From Sulfurovum sp. (GTDB lineage Bacteria; Campylobacterota; Campylobacteria; Campylobacterales; Sulfurovaceae), in the NCBI GenBank assembly GCA_027068485.1, contig JAMOSB010000022.1, positions 61,995-125,994 of the forward strand: a stretch of 64,000 bases of DNA, in the 5' to 3' direction. The notes under the pieces are model-generated. The model did no database searches. It was given only the letters and a program-made list of their open reading frames with translations, and had not been told where the DNA came from. Of the stretch, positions 38,563 to 47,536 are shown piece after piece. Position 1 is the first letter of the stretch, and every line of letters starts with the position of its first letter. The position numbers and the translations under genes were made by a program.

Positions 38563-39291
38563 CTACACTGTTTCAATATGAAATGGGTTTTTTGAATTTG
38601 AAATTATAGCCAAAAGAGGTAAAACTTTCAACTCTTCTAAGAGAATTTGAGAAAAATAGTGTTCACTCTCATAGTGACCGATATCGACCATCATCAAATT
38701 TTCACTCATCGCTTTCATCGCATCGTGATACTTAATATCCCCCGTCAAGAAGCACTCCGCATCGATCTCATCCATCAAAGAGGCACCCGCACCCGTACAG
38801 AGTGCGATAGAGGTGATCTGCTCTTTTTTGCCTACGACTTTAAGGGTCGGGAGGTTGAGTCGTGCCTTGAGGTGCTTGAGGAGGCTGTGGTAGTGCCACA
38901 CACCTTTTGCCACACAGACAAACCCCTCTTGATACGCCACCTCAAACCCCAACACCTGCTCAAAGACATAGCGGTTGAGATGGGTCTTATCAAAGTTGGT
39001 ATGGAGTGCGATACATGACTGCCCTTTGCGTATCATCTGCTCGATGAGATTGGCAGGGTACTTCGCAAAGTCTAACTGTGTCAACTTCCCAAAGATCAAA
39101 GGGTGATGAACGACAAAGAGTGTCCCCTCTTTGGCCTCCTCAATCATCTCACTATCAAGATCAATCGAGAGTACAATCTGTGAGACCTCACGCCCCATCT
39201 CCCCAACAATCAACCCTGAGTTGTCCCACTTCTCTTGAAGCTCAAACGCACTCAACTGATCTAAAAACGCATATACCTCTTGAAGTCGCAT
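38563..39291 (-). CDS. Nif3-like dinuclear metal centre protein
   Basis: A 242-residue protein of the Nif3/YbgI (DUF34) family. Seen motifs are WDNSGLIVG, the His pair of FVVHHPLIFG, ALHTNFDKT and the C-terminal DIGHYESEHY, which supply ligands for the two metal ions. Proposed activity is GTP cyclohydrolase-like or nucleotide repair, not settled. It is placed between the FlgZ-like gene and glyQ and touches glyQ (0-base gap). Confidence 0.9.
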   Translation of the reverse strand: MRLQEVYAFLDQLSAFELQEKWDNSGLIVGEMGREVSQIVLSIDLDSEMIEEAKEGTLFVVHHPLIFGKLTQLDFAKYPANLIEQMIRKGQSCIALHTNFDKTHLNRYVFEQVLGFEVAYQEGFVCVAKGVWHYHSLLKHLKARLNLPTLKVVGKKEQITSIALCTGAGASLMDEIDAECFLTGDIKYHDAMKAMSENLMMVDIGHYESEHYFSQILLEELKVLPLLAIISNSKNPFHIETV

Positions 39292-40173
39292 CTAACCTTT
39301 GACCCTCTCATTTCGCTCATCCTCTTGTGCTTTATAGAGTTTGGCACACCCAATAGAGAGTTCTCGTACCTTGAGGATGTAGTTTTGGCGTTGTGCTTGA
39401 GAGATGGCTTTTCTAGCATCAAGCACATTAAAAGCGTGTGATGCCACCATACACTGGTCATACGCTGGAAGAGGAAGTCCTTTTTCTAGACACACTTTAC
39501 ACTCATTGGAGGCATCTTCAAAGTGCTGAAAGAGGTTCTCCACATTGGCTACTTCAAAGTGGTATTTAGAGAACTCATACTCTGTCTCTTTGTGTACATC
39601 ACCATAGGTTGTAACTGTGTCACCCATTTTATTCCACACAAGGTCATAAACCGAGTCCACCCCTTGCAAGTACATTGCCAAACGCTCTGTACCGTAGGTA
39701 ATCTCTACGGCTACTGGGTCACACGCAATACCGCCAACTTGTTGAAAATAGGTAAATTGAGTCACTTCCATACCATCAAGCCACACTTCCCAGCCAAGCC
39801 CCCACGCACCAAGCGTTGGTGACTCCCAGTTGTCCTCTACAAAACGAATGTCATGCTCTTGCAGGTTAAGCCCCAAGTACTCCAATGACTTCAAGTAAAG
39901 CTCTTGAATATTGTCAGGACTTGGTTTAATCAGAGCTTGAAACTGATAGTATGCCCCCAAACGGTTAGGGTTCTCCCCATACCGCCCATCGGTAGGACGA
40001 CGAGAGGGTGCCACATACGCAGCAGACCACGGCTTGGAGTCAAGACTTCGTAGAAGTGTAGCAGGGTGAAATGTACCCGCACCTGATGGAATATCATAAG
40101 GCTGTACAATATTACACCCCTGCTCCGCCCAAAATTGTTGTAGTTTTAGTAGTAGTTCGCTAAATGTTAGCAT
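39292..40173 (-). CDS. glyQ: Glycyl-tRNA synthetase alpha subunit
   Basis: Catalytic subunit of the bacterial alpha2-beta2 enzyme, 293 residues. The start [18 protein letters not shown] and segments [26 protein letters not shown] and the [16 protein letters not shown] region are diagnostic. The beta subunit (glyS) is elsewhere. Its start ATG overlaps the last codons of the 68-residue gene upstream (ATGCTAA), and its SD (AAGGAA) is inside that gene, so expression is coupled to the inserted ATPase cassette. Confidence 0.97.
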   Translation of the reverse strand: MLTFSELLLKLQQFWAEQGCNIVQPYDIPSGAGTFHPATLLRSLDSKPWSAAYVAPSRRPTDGRYGENPNRLGAYYQFQALIKPSPDNIQELYLKSLEYLGLNLQEHDIRFVEDNWESPTLGAWGLGWEVWLDGMEVTQFTYFQQVGGIACDPVAVEITYGTERLAMYLQGVDSVYDLVWNKMGDTVTTYGDVHKETEYEFSKYHFEVANVENLFQHFEDASNECKVCLEKGLPLPAYDQCMVASHAFNVLDARKAISQAQRQNYILKVRELSIGCAKLYKAQEDERNERVKG

Positions 40174-40373
40174 TTTAATTCCTTGTAAAAGTGTTTTGTA
40201 TATTCGTGGGTAAAAAATTCAATATCATTAGTATAGATTTCATCAAAATCATAAGCCTTTTGTATTTCATCGTTACATAAATATACTTTATTATCTTTAT
40301 CAAAACTAACTTCTTTTAAAGTAGAACTAGAAGATTTAAATTTTGATAAAAAAATAGATGAAGCATCAGCCAT
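40167..40373 (-). CDS. Small protein of the ATPase cassette
   Basis: A 68-residue protein of unknown family, starting with ATG at 40373 that overlaps the ATPase stop by 8 bases; a longer frame up to 40433 lies within the ATPase. Many residues are Asp, Glu, Lys and aromatic ones ([19 protein letters not shown]). No HNH or other nuclease motif. Its stop codon overlaps the glyQ start. A regulatory or toxin-like partner of the ATPase is possible, based only on position. Confidence 0.55.
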   Translation of the reverse strand: MADASSIFLSKFKSSSSTLKEVSFDKDNKVYLCNDEIQKAYDFDEIYTNDIEFFTHEYTKHFYKELKC

Positions 40374-41289
40374 TTTGTAATCTTTTACTATCCATCTCTT
40401 CAAATATATCAAAAGGTTCGGATAACTTTTCAAAAATTTTTTCTAATGTTAAAGAATTACTATTCTCTATCTGCTTAATATACCCATCTTCAGCTAAATA
40501 AAAATTAGTTTTCTTTTCTATCTCTTCTACTTCAGAATATCTTTTAAGAGCCTCTATCATATAAGGACTATGAGAATTCACAACTACTTTCACACCATTT
40601 TTCACGAGTTCAACAATGACTTTAGCCATTTCTAGTTGCCATTTTGGGTGAAGATGAACTTCTGGTTCATCTAAGATTAAAACACTCTTTTGATTTAAGT
40701 AGTTATTTTGAGATAAAACTTGAAAGATACCTAAGTATTTTATTCCTGTAGCAGTATATTCTAACTCTATTCTTTGTTTTCTTTTTTCAAAAAAGTATTT
40801 TCCCATCTCATCTTTTTTAAATTCACCACCCATTAAAGTAGTCATTCTATCGTTAATATCTAAACCACTAGAAGCATTTTTAAGGAATAGTTTAAAATTT
40901 AAATCTTTCATAAATTTTGGATAATCTATTTTAATACTTCTTTGAGACTCTATTAAGGCAACATCTCTAAAGAAATCTGTAAAAAGCCAAATTAATGGTG
41001 TCTCAATAAAAATTGGTTGATAGCTTGAAATCTCTTCACTCTCATAAGATGGAATTACACTAAAGCTACTTCCTTCCGTGTCAGCTAATTGAAGCATTTC
41101 AGGAAATATAAGAGGAAAATGAAACTCTTTTTCTATATTAGTGCTACTTTTTTTATTTTCTAAAGAGTGATATAAAACTTTAGCAACTGTACTCTTCCCA
41201 GTATCATTCTCCCCAGCAATAACCGTCAAACCATCTATCTTGACATTGGCTTCTTTAATCATTCCGATGTTTTTTAGTTGGAGTTCCAT
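40366..41289 (-). CDS. AAA/ABC-type ATPase (OLD-like, AAA_15/21)
   Basis: A 307-residue ATPase of the SMC/OLD-related group. Walker A is GENDTGKST near residue 26, an ABC-like signature is not clear, and Walker B with the D-loop is SVLILDEPEVHLHPKWQ near 204, followed by the switch His in VNSHSPYMIEAL. No TOPRIM nuclease domain is present. It is coded by clearly AT-richer DNA than purE and the U32 gene beside it, and is inserted in an otherwise conserved gene order. ATPases of this type are common in phage-defence modules; that role is inference. Confidence 0.8.
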   Translation of the reverse strand: MELQLKNIGMIKEANVKIDGLTVIAGENDTGKSTVAKVLYHSLENKKSSTNIEKEFHFPLIFPEMLQLADTEGSSFSVIPSYESEEISSYQPIFIETPLIWLFTDFFRDVALIESQRSIKIDYPKFMKDLNFKLFLKNASSGLDINDRMTTLMGGEFKKDEMGKYFFEKRKQRIELEYTATGIKYLGIFQVLSQNNYLNQKSVLILDEPEVHLHPKWQLEMAKVIVELVKNGVKVVVNSHSPYMIEALKRYSEVEEIEKKTNFYLAEDGYIKQIENSNSLTLEKIFEKLSEPFDIFEEMDSKRLQNG

Positions 41290-41322
41290 GGGTTACCTTT
41301 GTTTTATTCACTCTATGCTTTT

Positions 41323-41817
41323 TTAGAGTATCGTCTCTATTTCACTAGAGTCTAGCTCTACTTTTTTGGCTTTGCTAACTCTATCTTCTTGGAGTTTGAC
41401 TTTGAGTTCATCATCGGTGAGTGCCATGATTTGGATGGCGAGGTACGCGGCGTTGACTGCTCCTGCTTTACCGATGGCGAGTGTCCCTACGGGCATACCT
41501 GCGGGCATCATCACCGTACTGAGTAGGGCATCTTCCCCTTTAAGTGGACCACTCTCCATAGGGATACCAAGGATCGGTTTGGTTGTACTTGCTGCCAAAG
41601 CACCTGCGAGGTGAGCTGCCATCCCTGCTGCTGCGATAAAGACTTGTGCCCCTTTGGCTTCTGCCTCTTTGATGTAGCTCTTGGTACGCTCTGGGCTTCG
41701 GTGGGCTGAAGAGATGATCAGTTCGTAGGGTACACCAAACTTCTCTAGAGTCGTTGCACACTCTTTGACGATACCATAATCACTTTTACTCCCCATTACA
41801 ATCGATACAAATTTCAT
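41323..41817 (-). CDS. purE: N5-carboxyaminoimidazole ribonucleotide mutase
   Basis: Class I PurE, purine synthesis, 164 residues. The start [13 protein letters not shown] with the catalytic Ser/Asp, SAHRSPERT with the catalytic His, and the [17 protein letters not shown] segment are diagnostic. It follows the U32 gene by 15 bases. Confidence 0.96.
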   Translation of the reverse strand: MKFVSIVMGSKSDYGIVKECATTLEKFGVPYELIISSAHRSPERTKSYIKEAEAKGAQVFIAAAGMAAHLAGALAASTTKPILGIPMESGPLKGEDALLSTVMMPAGMPVGTLAIGKAGAVNAAYLAIQIMALTDDELKVKLQEDRVSKAKKVELDSSEIETIL

Positions 41818-41831
41818 TTCTTTCCTTTTGG

Positions 41832-43172
41832 TTATTTAGTTTCTTGTTCTAACTTCATGGGTGTTGAGTCACCTCTCAACCCCTTCTTCTCCAACGCCTC
41901 TGCAATCTTACGACGCAAAATCGTATAGCTTGGGAGTTGTGTCGGGAGTGCGATCGCATTGACATTGCCACTATGGACACACGGAAGCTCCTTACCCTCA
42001 GTGGTGAGAAGCTTCTTGAAAGTAAGCCAGTACTGCCCTGCTATCTCATCGATCTTCCCTATCTCATTGTCTACTAGCTCCACCGTAGCCCCGATAGGGA
42101 GGACGATCTCCACCGCATCCCCTACACAGCTCTTATCTTTGCACTTCCAGCTGAGTCCATCTTCACTCACTAGCCCCGCGACTTGGTGTGTCCCATACTG
42201 GATAGAGAAGCCATGGGACTCGGTGTCGTTTTTATCAAACGGACGCGAAGTGAGATAGGCATCGGTAAAACCACGGTTTTGTGTGGTGTGAAGCTCTCGT
42301 TGGTAGCGTTTGGCATCAAAATCCTCTGCATAGAAGTCATCAATCGCATGACGGTAGGCTTTGGTGACGACCCCTGCGTAGTAGGGTGATTTGGTACGCC
42401 CCTCTATCTTGAGGGAGTCTATCACCCCACTCTTTAAAATCTCATCAATATGCGATGCCATATTCATATCTTTGGCATTCATGATATAGGTACCTACCCC
42501 CTCCTCCTCATCGAGGCGGAAAGTCGTCCCACTCTCAGGGTTGTGGGCATAGATCTCATACGGGAAACGGCAATCATTCGCACAGCTCCCACGGTTGGGG
42601 ACGCGTCCCGTCTGCAAGGCAGAGACCAAGCACCGCCCAGAGTAGGCAAAGCACATACTCCCATGGACAAAGACCTCTAACTCCAGATCAGGGAGGTGTG
42701 ACTTAATCGCTTCACAATCTTTAAGGCTAATCTCTCGTGCCACAATAATACGCTTCACACCAAGATCGTAGTAGACCTCTGCATCCATCGCATTCATCAC
42801 ATTGGCTTGGGTCGAGAGGTGGATAGGGATATCGGGTGCAATACGGTGGGCAATCTTGACAACCCCTGGACTAGAGACGATGAGTGCATCAGGCTTTAGT
42901 GCTGCGATCTTGGCGATATGGTTCTCATAGAGCTTCATCTGTGAGTTAAAGGGGAAGGAGTTGACCGTGGCATAGACCTTTTTCTCTCGTGCATGAGCAT
43001 ACGCAATCCCCTCCGCATAAGCGTCCATATCAAACTCCTTGCCCGAACGAATCCGCAATGAGAAGGTACTGGTACTCCCATAGACCGCGTCAGCACCATA
43101 GTTGAATGCGACTTTTAACTTCTCAAGATTACCCGCGGGTGCTAAGAGTTCTACTTTTGATTGATTTGCCAT
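41832..43172 (-). CDS. U32-family peptidase / tRNA or rRNA hydroxylation protein
   Basis: Member of the U32 family, 446 residues from the chosen ATG at 43172 (a TTG six codons upstream is less likely). Features: ELLAPAGNLEKLKVAFNYGADAVYGS, partly quoted here as ELLAPAGNLEKLK, a Cys-rich middle (CFAYSGRCLVSA, CANDCRFPYEIY) that may bind an iron-sulfur cluster, and SLKIEGRTKSPYY. In other bacteria such proteins (TrhP, RlhA) hydroxylate RNA, and older names call them collagenases. Confidence 0.85.
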   Translation of the reverse strand: MANQSKVELLAPAGNLEKLKVAFNYGADAVYGSTSTFSLRIRSGKEFDMDAYAEGIAYAHAREKKVYATVNSFPFNSQMKLYENHIAKIAALKPDALIVSSPGVVKIAHRIAPDIPIHLSTQANVMNAMDAEVYYDLGVKRIIVAREISLKDCEAIKSHLPDLELEVFVHGSMCFAYSGRCLVSALQTGRVPNRGSCANDCRFPYEIYAHNPESGTTFRLDEEEGVGTYIMNAKDMNMASHIDEILKSGVIDSLKIEGRTKSPYYAGVVTKAYRHAIDDFYAEDFDAKRYQRELHTTQNRGFTDAYLTSRPFDKNDTESHGFSIQYGTHQVAGLVSEDGLSWKCKDKSCVGDAVEIVLPIGATVELVDNEIGKIDEIAGQYWLTFKKLLTTEGKELPCVHSGNVNAIALPTQLPSYTILRRKIAEALEKKGLRGDSTPMKLEQETK

Positions 43173-43235
43173 AATTTGCCTAATGCTCAATATTTTTGAG
43201 GCTTATTCTATCCAAATTATGCTAAAATCACCCCC

Positions 43236-44024
43236 ATGAAAACCACACGCATAGACCTACATAACCACACTACACGCTGTCACCACGCTGAGGGGACTAT
43301 CGATGAATATATCCAACGAGCCATTGAGCTAGGGATTGATATCTATGGCTTCTCAGAGCATGCTCCCATGGACTTTGACCCCCACTATCGACTCAAATTT
43401 GAGGAGATGAAGGGGTATGAGCAGGAGGTCTTAGCTGCCAAGCAGAGCTATCAAGAGCAGATTGATATTCGGCTAGGGTATGAGGTCGATTACCTTGAGG
43501 GGCATATCGATAGACGGGTACTAGAGGCACCTGTCGACTATCTTATCGGCTCAGTACACTTCTTGGATAAGTGGAGCTTTGACAACCCTGAGTTTATTGG
43601 GGAGTGGAAGAGTCGCAATATCGATGAGATATGGCGTGCGTACTTTGAAGCAATTGAAGCGATGGCAAAGTATGGAAAGTTTAATATCGTCGGACACTTT
43701 GACCTCATCAAGGTCTTTAAGTTCCTGCCATCAAAAGATATACGACTCTTAGCCAAAGAGGCTCTGCGTGCGATCAAAAAGAGTGGTATGCCACTAGAGA
43801 TCAATGGGGCAGGACTACGCAAACCCATTAGGGAACTCTACCCCTCTCAACCACTCCTAGAGGAGGCATATGCCTATGGTATCCCCATCACTTTTGGCTC
43901 GGATGCACACAGTATCTCACAGGTGGGATTTGGCTACTCTGAGGCGATAGCACTTGCCAAAGGAGTGGGTTACACCCAAGCTGTTACTTTTAAGCAAAAA
44001 GAGCGTCAATTGATGACTTTTTAG
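43236..44024 (+). CDS. hisJ: Histidinol-phosphatase, PHP type
   Basis: PHP-domain phosphatase for histidine synthesis, 262 residues. Metal ligands are seen in [14 protein letters not shown] near the start, the GFSEHAPM motif, a Glu/His in [24 protein letters not shown] and GSDAHS at the end. Other PHP phosphoesterases are possible, but the length and motif set suit HisJ/HisK. It is divergent from the U32 gene. Confidence 0.82.
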   Translation: MKTTRIDLHNHTTRCHHAEGTIDEYIQRAIELGIDIYGFSEHAPMDFDPHYRLKFEEMKGYEQEVLAAKQSYQEQIDIRLGYEVDYLEGHIDRRVLEAPVDYLIGSVHFLDKWSFDNPEFIGEWKSRNIDEIWRAYFEAIEAMAKYGKFNIVGHFDLIKVFKFLPSKDIRLLAKEALRAIKKSGMPLEINGAGLRKPIRELYPSQPLLEEAYAYGIPITFGSDAHSISQVGFGYSEAIALAKGVGYTQAVTFKQKERQLMTF

Positions 44025-44094
44025 TCATAAGAACTTTCCATTCTCACCAATTTATGGGTACAATGGTATGATATTTCAAAACTTAGGAGAAGAA

Positions 44095-45525
44095 ATGGGT
44101 AAATTTGTTAACAATACAGATGAGTTTTTCAAGTACTGTGAAGAGAATGAAGTAGAGTTTGTAGACTTTAGATTCACAGATATTAAAGGTGCATGGCACC
44201 ATATCTCATATAGAATGAGTGCGGTTACCGCAGAGCAACTTGAAGGTGGTCTCCCATTTGATGGATCTTCCATTGACGCATGGCAACCAATTAATGAATC
44301 AGATATGATTCTTAAGCCAGATGTTCCAACTACTTTCCTTGATCCTTTTACCGCAGACAGTACAGTCATTGTTATTTGTGATGTTTACGATATCTACAAA
44401 AATGAGCTTTATGCTAAATGTCCACGATCTATTGCTAAAAAGACTTTAGAGCATATGGAAGCACAAAACATTGGTGATGAAGCATACTTTGGTCCAGAGA
44501 ATGAGTTCTTTATCTTTGATGATGTTCAAATCTGGGAGGGTATTAACCAATCTGGTTACAGAGTTGACTCTGAAGAGGGTGCGTGGAACGATGCAACTTC
44601 TTATAATGATATAGGAAATATGGGACACAGACCAAGAACAAAAGGTGGATACTTCCCAACAATGCCAATTGATACTATGGTAGATCTTAGAGCTGAGATG
44701 ATGTTGCTTCTTGAAGAGGTAGGATTGACCGTTATGCTTGGACACCACGAAGTAGCACAGGCACAAGGTGAGATTGGTATCAAATTTGGTGATATGATTG
44801 AAGCCGCAGATAATGTACAAAAGTATAAATATGTTGTTAAAATGGTAGCACACCTCAATGGTAAATCTGCAACATTTATGCCTAAGCCACTTTATGGTGA
44901 CAATGGTAACGGTATGCATGTACACCAATCAATCTGGAAAGATGGTAAAAACCTTTTCTACAAAGAGGGAGCGTATGCAAACCTTTCTGATACAGCATTA
45001 AACTACCTTGGTGGTATCTTTAGACACGCTCACGCTGTTGCTGCCTTTACAAACCCAAGTACAAACTCTTACAAAAGACTTATTCCAGGATTTGAAGCAC
45101 CAAGCATCTTGACTTACTCTAGCCAAAACCGTTCAGCTGCATGTCGTATCCCTTATGGTGCAGGTGAGATGGCTACAAGAATTGAGACTAGATTCCCAGA
45201 CTCTTCAGCATGTCCTTACCTCTGTTTTGCAGTCCTTATGATGGCTGGACTTGATGGTATCAAAAACAAAGATATCCCAGTAGGACCAATGAACGAAGAC
45301 TTGTTTGAGCTTTCACTTGATGAGATTAGAGAGAAGAACATTCCTCAAATGCCTCATACACTTAGAGAAGCACTTGAAGGGCTTATTGCAGACAATGATT
45401 TCCTTAAACCAGTATTTACGGATGAGTTCATTGACACCTACCAACACTACCAATTTGAGAGACAAGTATGGCCAGATGAAGGAAGACCAACAGCATTTGA
45501 ATTCCAATCTACTTACTCTTGTTAA
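44095..45525 (+). CDS. glnA: Glutamine synthetase, type I
   Basis: Assimilates ammonia into glutamine; 476 residues form a dodecamer. The ATG at 44095 has a clear AGGAGA SD; a start nine codons upstream is out of place. Motifs: [17 protein letters not shown], the ATP/metal segment NGMHVHQS, and [10 protein letters not shown]. The adenylation-site segment near the C-terminus is present only in a weak form. Codons are more T-rich than in the neighbouring genes. A strong hairpin follows. Confidence 0.97.
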   Translation: MGKFVNNTDEFFKYCEENEVEFVDFRFTDIKGAWHHISYRMSAVTAEQLEGGLPFDGSSIDAWQPINESDMILKPDVPTTFLDPFTADSTVIVICDVYDIYKNELYAKCPRSIAKKTLEHMEAQNIGDEAYFGPENEFFIFDDVQIWEGINQSGYRVDSEEGAWNDATSYNDIGNMGHRPRTKGGYFPTMPIDTMVDLRAEMMLLLEEVGLTVMLGHHEVAQAQGEIGIKFGDMIEAADNVQKYKYVVKMVAHLNGKSATFMPKPLYGDNGNGMHVHQSIWKDGKNLFYKEGAYANLSDTALNYLGGIFRHAHAVAAFTNPSTNSYKRLIPGFEAPSILTYSSQNRSAACRIPYGAGEMATRIETRFPDSSACPYLCFAVLMMAGLDGIKNKDIPVGPMNEDLFELSLDEIREKNIPQMPHTLREALEGLIADNDFLKPVFTDEFIDTYQHYQFERQVWPDEGRPTAFEFQSTYSC

Positions 45526-45531
45526 CCCCCT

Positions 45532-45555
45532 CCTCTCAGGCACCTGCCTGAGAGG
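45532..45555 (+). terminator. Terminator-like hairpin after glnA
   Basis: CCTCTCAGGCA and TGCCTGAGAGG form a perfect 11-bp stem with a two-base loop (or four with one open pair), 6 bases after the stop codon, followed by TCTCACTTT. Confidence 0.7.
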
Positions 45556-45633
45556 TCTCACTTTACCCCCTATGAAACCTTCTCTCTATCCAATAAATAG
45601 TACAATAGTACAAACTCTTCTAAGGATTATCCC

Positions 45634-46932
45634 ATGTCCAAAAATCTAGGCTACAAAGAGCTTATCGCCATTGCGGTAGGTGGTATGGTCGGCGGTGGCA
45701 TCTTTACCATTCTTGGTATCTCTGTCTCTATTGTCGGATCACTCGCCCCCTTTGCCATTGCTCTGGGTGCGGTGTTGGCTTTTTTTGCTGCCTACTCCTA
45801 TGTCAAACTGGGGATCTACTACCAAGATGAGGGGGCAACCTACGCCTTCTTTCGACGCACCTACCCCCACTCCGCTCTCGCCTCCTCACTCATTGGGTGG
45901 TATACGATCTTTGGGTACATCTCTACACTTGCCCTCTACGCCTACACCTTCTCCGCCTATAGTATTAGTGGCTTTGAGCAAGCAGAGAGTGAACTCCTCC
46001 GTAAGGGAGTGGCGATAGCGATTATCTGGCTCTTTACCGCGATCAACCTCTGGAGTGTCAAAGGAATGGGGAAGCTTGAGGATCTGCTGGTCTATAGCAA
46101 ACTCTTGATCTTACTGCTTATCTCTGTGGTACTCATCTACCATGGATCTGATCACCTCACAGGGTTTAGCCAGATACTTGTAGAGGATTTTCAACACAGT
46201 AGCACCTTTGATATCCTGATCGTCTCCTCTGTGACCTTTGTCGCCTATGAGGGGTTTCAGCTGGTTATCAATGCGGTCAATGAGATGGAACACCCACACC
46301 AAAATATCCCACGATCGATCTATACGGCATTGATTATCGTTGCACTTATCTACTTCATTATTGCCCTAGGGGTGGTGCTTAGCATTCCTGCCCAAGCACT
46401 CATCGACAACAAAGAGTACGCCCTTGCCAGTGGGATGCGAGATATTATGGGCGTTTGGGGACAAAACCTCGTCATCGGCGGGGCGATACTGGCTACCGCA
46501 TCTGCGATAAACGGGACGATGTTTGGCTCATCGCGTCAGATGGCACGCATCGCAGAGGATGGCTACCTCCCCTCACAACTCGCCCACCGCAACGCAGGGA
46601 TCCCCACCTACGCTATCCTTAGTATGGCAACTATCGCATCACTTCTGCTACTGATTGGTGGGCTACGGCTCATCTTGGAGTTTGGGAGTATCACCTTTCT
46701 ACTCGTCTCCCTTCTCATGGCGATTGCCAACTTCACCATCCGAGCCAAGACCCATGCCTCCACCCTCCTCACCCTCCTTGCGATGGGGGGGCTACTGCTA
46801 GGGACAGGGATGATTTTGTACTATGAGTTCCAGACCCAACCTCTCCAGCTCCTCTTTATCCTGATACTCTATCTTCTGCTAAGTCTTGGGGCGTGGGGCT
46901 ATAGCTACTTTCACCCCTCCAAAGAGGCGTAG
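45634..46932 (+). CDS. APC-superfamily amino acid permease
   Basis: A 432-residue transporter with about 12 membrane segments. The first segment carries the family sequence AVGGMVGGGIFTILG and the sixth region SFVAYEGFQLVINAVNE, both typical of the amino acid/polyamine/cation (APC) group. It follows glnA after the hairpin and could import an amino acid or amine, but the substrate is not evident. Hairpin AAAGAGGC-GTA-GCCTCTTT overlaps its stop codon. Confidence 0.88.
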   Translation: MSKNLGYKELIAIAVGGMVGGGIFTILGISVSIVGSLAPFAIALGAVLAFFAAYSYVKLGIYYQDEGATYAFFRRTYPHSALASSLIGWYTIFGYISTLALYAYTFSAYSISGFEQAESELLRKGVAIAIIWLFTAINLWSVKGMGKLEDLLVYSKLLILLLISVVLIYHGSDHLTGFSQILVEDFQHSSTFDILIVSSVTFVAYEGFQLVINAVNEMEHPHQNIPRSIYTALIIVALIYFIIALGVVLSIPAQALIDNKEYALASGMRDIMGVWGQNLVIGGAILATASAINGTMFGSSRQMARIAEDGYLPSQLAHRNAGIPTYAILSMATIASLLLLIGGLRLILEFGSITFLLVSLLMAIANFTIRAKTHASTLLTLLAMGGLLLGTGMILYYEFQTQPLQLLFILILYLLLSLGAWGYSYFHPSKEA

Positions 46933-46939
46933 CCTCTTT
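46921..46939 (+). terminator. Hairpin overlapping the permease stop codon
   Basis: AAAGAGGC (46921-46928), loop GTA, GCCTCTTT (46932-46939); the stop codon lies in the loop and the right arm. It is followed by an AACC, not a T run. Confidence 0.5.
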
Positions 46940-47000
46940 AACCTCACTATCAATAACTCTACTCTATACTTCTCTTTGAAAAAATTTATCAAGGAAATCT

Positions 47001-47384
47001 ATGAAAAACAATCTAACCCTATCGCTCCTCCTCTTGGGGGGACTACTCGCTACAGGCTGTGAGAGCGAGAGTGGCTCTAGCCTCCCAATCAACGAACAAC
47101 TCAAGCAAAAAGATCATATTTTGATTATCCACCAGACCAAATCCTCTGCGTGTGCCCTCTTTGCAGATGAGTTTCGTGATCGTGATATTGCAGAAGATAT
47201 TATTTTTGATACGCCTAGTGAGCCACTCACCTGTAAGCAGTATGATAGAGAGGCAGGAGATATCGAAGCAGATGATACCCCGTGTGCCGAGGTACTCCTC
47301 TCCGATATTGAGCTAGAGGATGAGGCGGATATCTCGGTGCTAGAAGATGAGAATACTGCGTGTGTCCTCGCAGGCAATGACTAG
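47001..47384 (+). CDS. Small acidic lipoprotein, unknown function
   Basis: A 127-residue protein with a lipoprotein signal (LLLGGLLATGC). The mature part is very acidic, with many Asp and Glu, and has four further Cys (in SSACALF, PLTCKQY, TPCAEV and NTACVLAG) that could form disulfides in the periplasm. An SD-like AAGGAAA precedes the ATG. Its last bases overlap the end of a short frame on the minus strand. No family recognised. Confidence 0.7.
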   Translation: MKNNLTLSLLLLGGLLATGCESESGSSLPINEQLKQKDHILIIHQTKSSACALFADEFRDRDIAEDIIFDTPSEPLTCKQYDREAGDIEADDTPCAEVLLSDIELEDEADISVLEDENTACVLAGND

Positions 47385-47527
47385 CCTTTGGAAGAGAAGA
47401 GTTGCTTACTTTGTGAGGGCTTAAAGAAGGTGAAGTAGACCCATAGGGTGGTAGCATAGAAGACCATTGAGAGTAGCACCAGACTCACGATCGTAATGAA
47501 GACGATTTCAGAGGTGAAGCTATCTAT
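47381..47527 (-). CDS. Putative single-pass membrane microprotein (start codon ATA?)
   Basis: After the PBP1A stop codon the same frame continues open for 51 codons. From position 47527 it reads a short polar start (DSFTSE), one clear membrane segment (IVFITIVSLVLLSMVFYATT), then a basic/polar tail ending in FSSKG. No ATG, GTG or TTG precedes the membrane segment; ATA at 47525-47527 has an AAAGG six bases upstream. It could be translated by reinitiation from a rare start, or be the broken end of a gene. The protein-like composition argues for coding. Confidence 0.4.
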   Translation of the reverse strand: MDSFTSEIVFITIVSLVLLSMVFYATTLWVYFTFFKPSQSKQLFSSKG

Positions 47528-47536
47528 AGAGATCCT

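Noticed and set aside
44446..44928. 160-codon minus-strand frame inside glnA
   Set aside because: It is a shadow of glnA on the opposite strand; the glnA frame has full family motifs.
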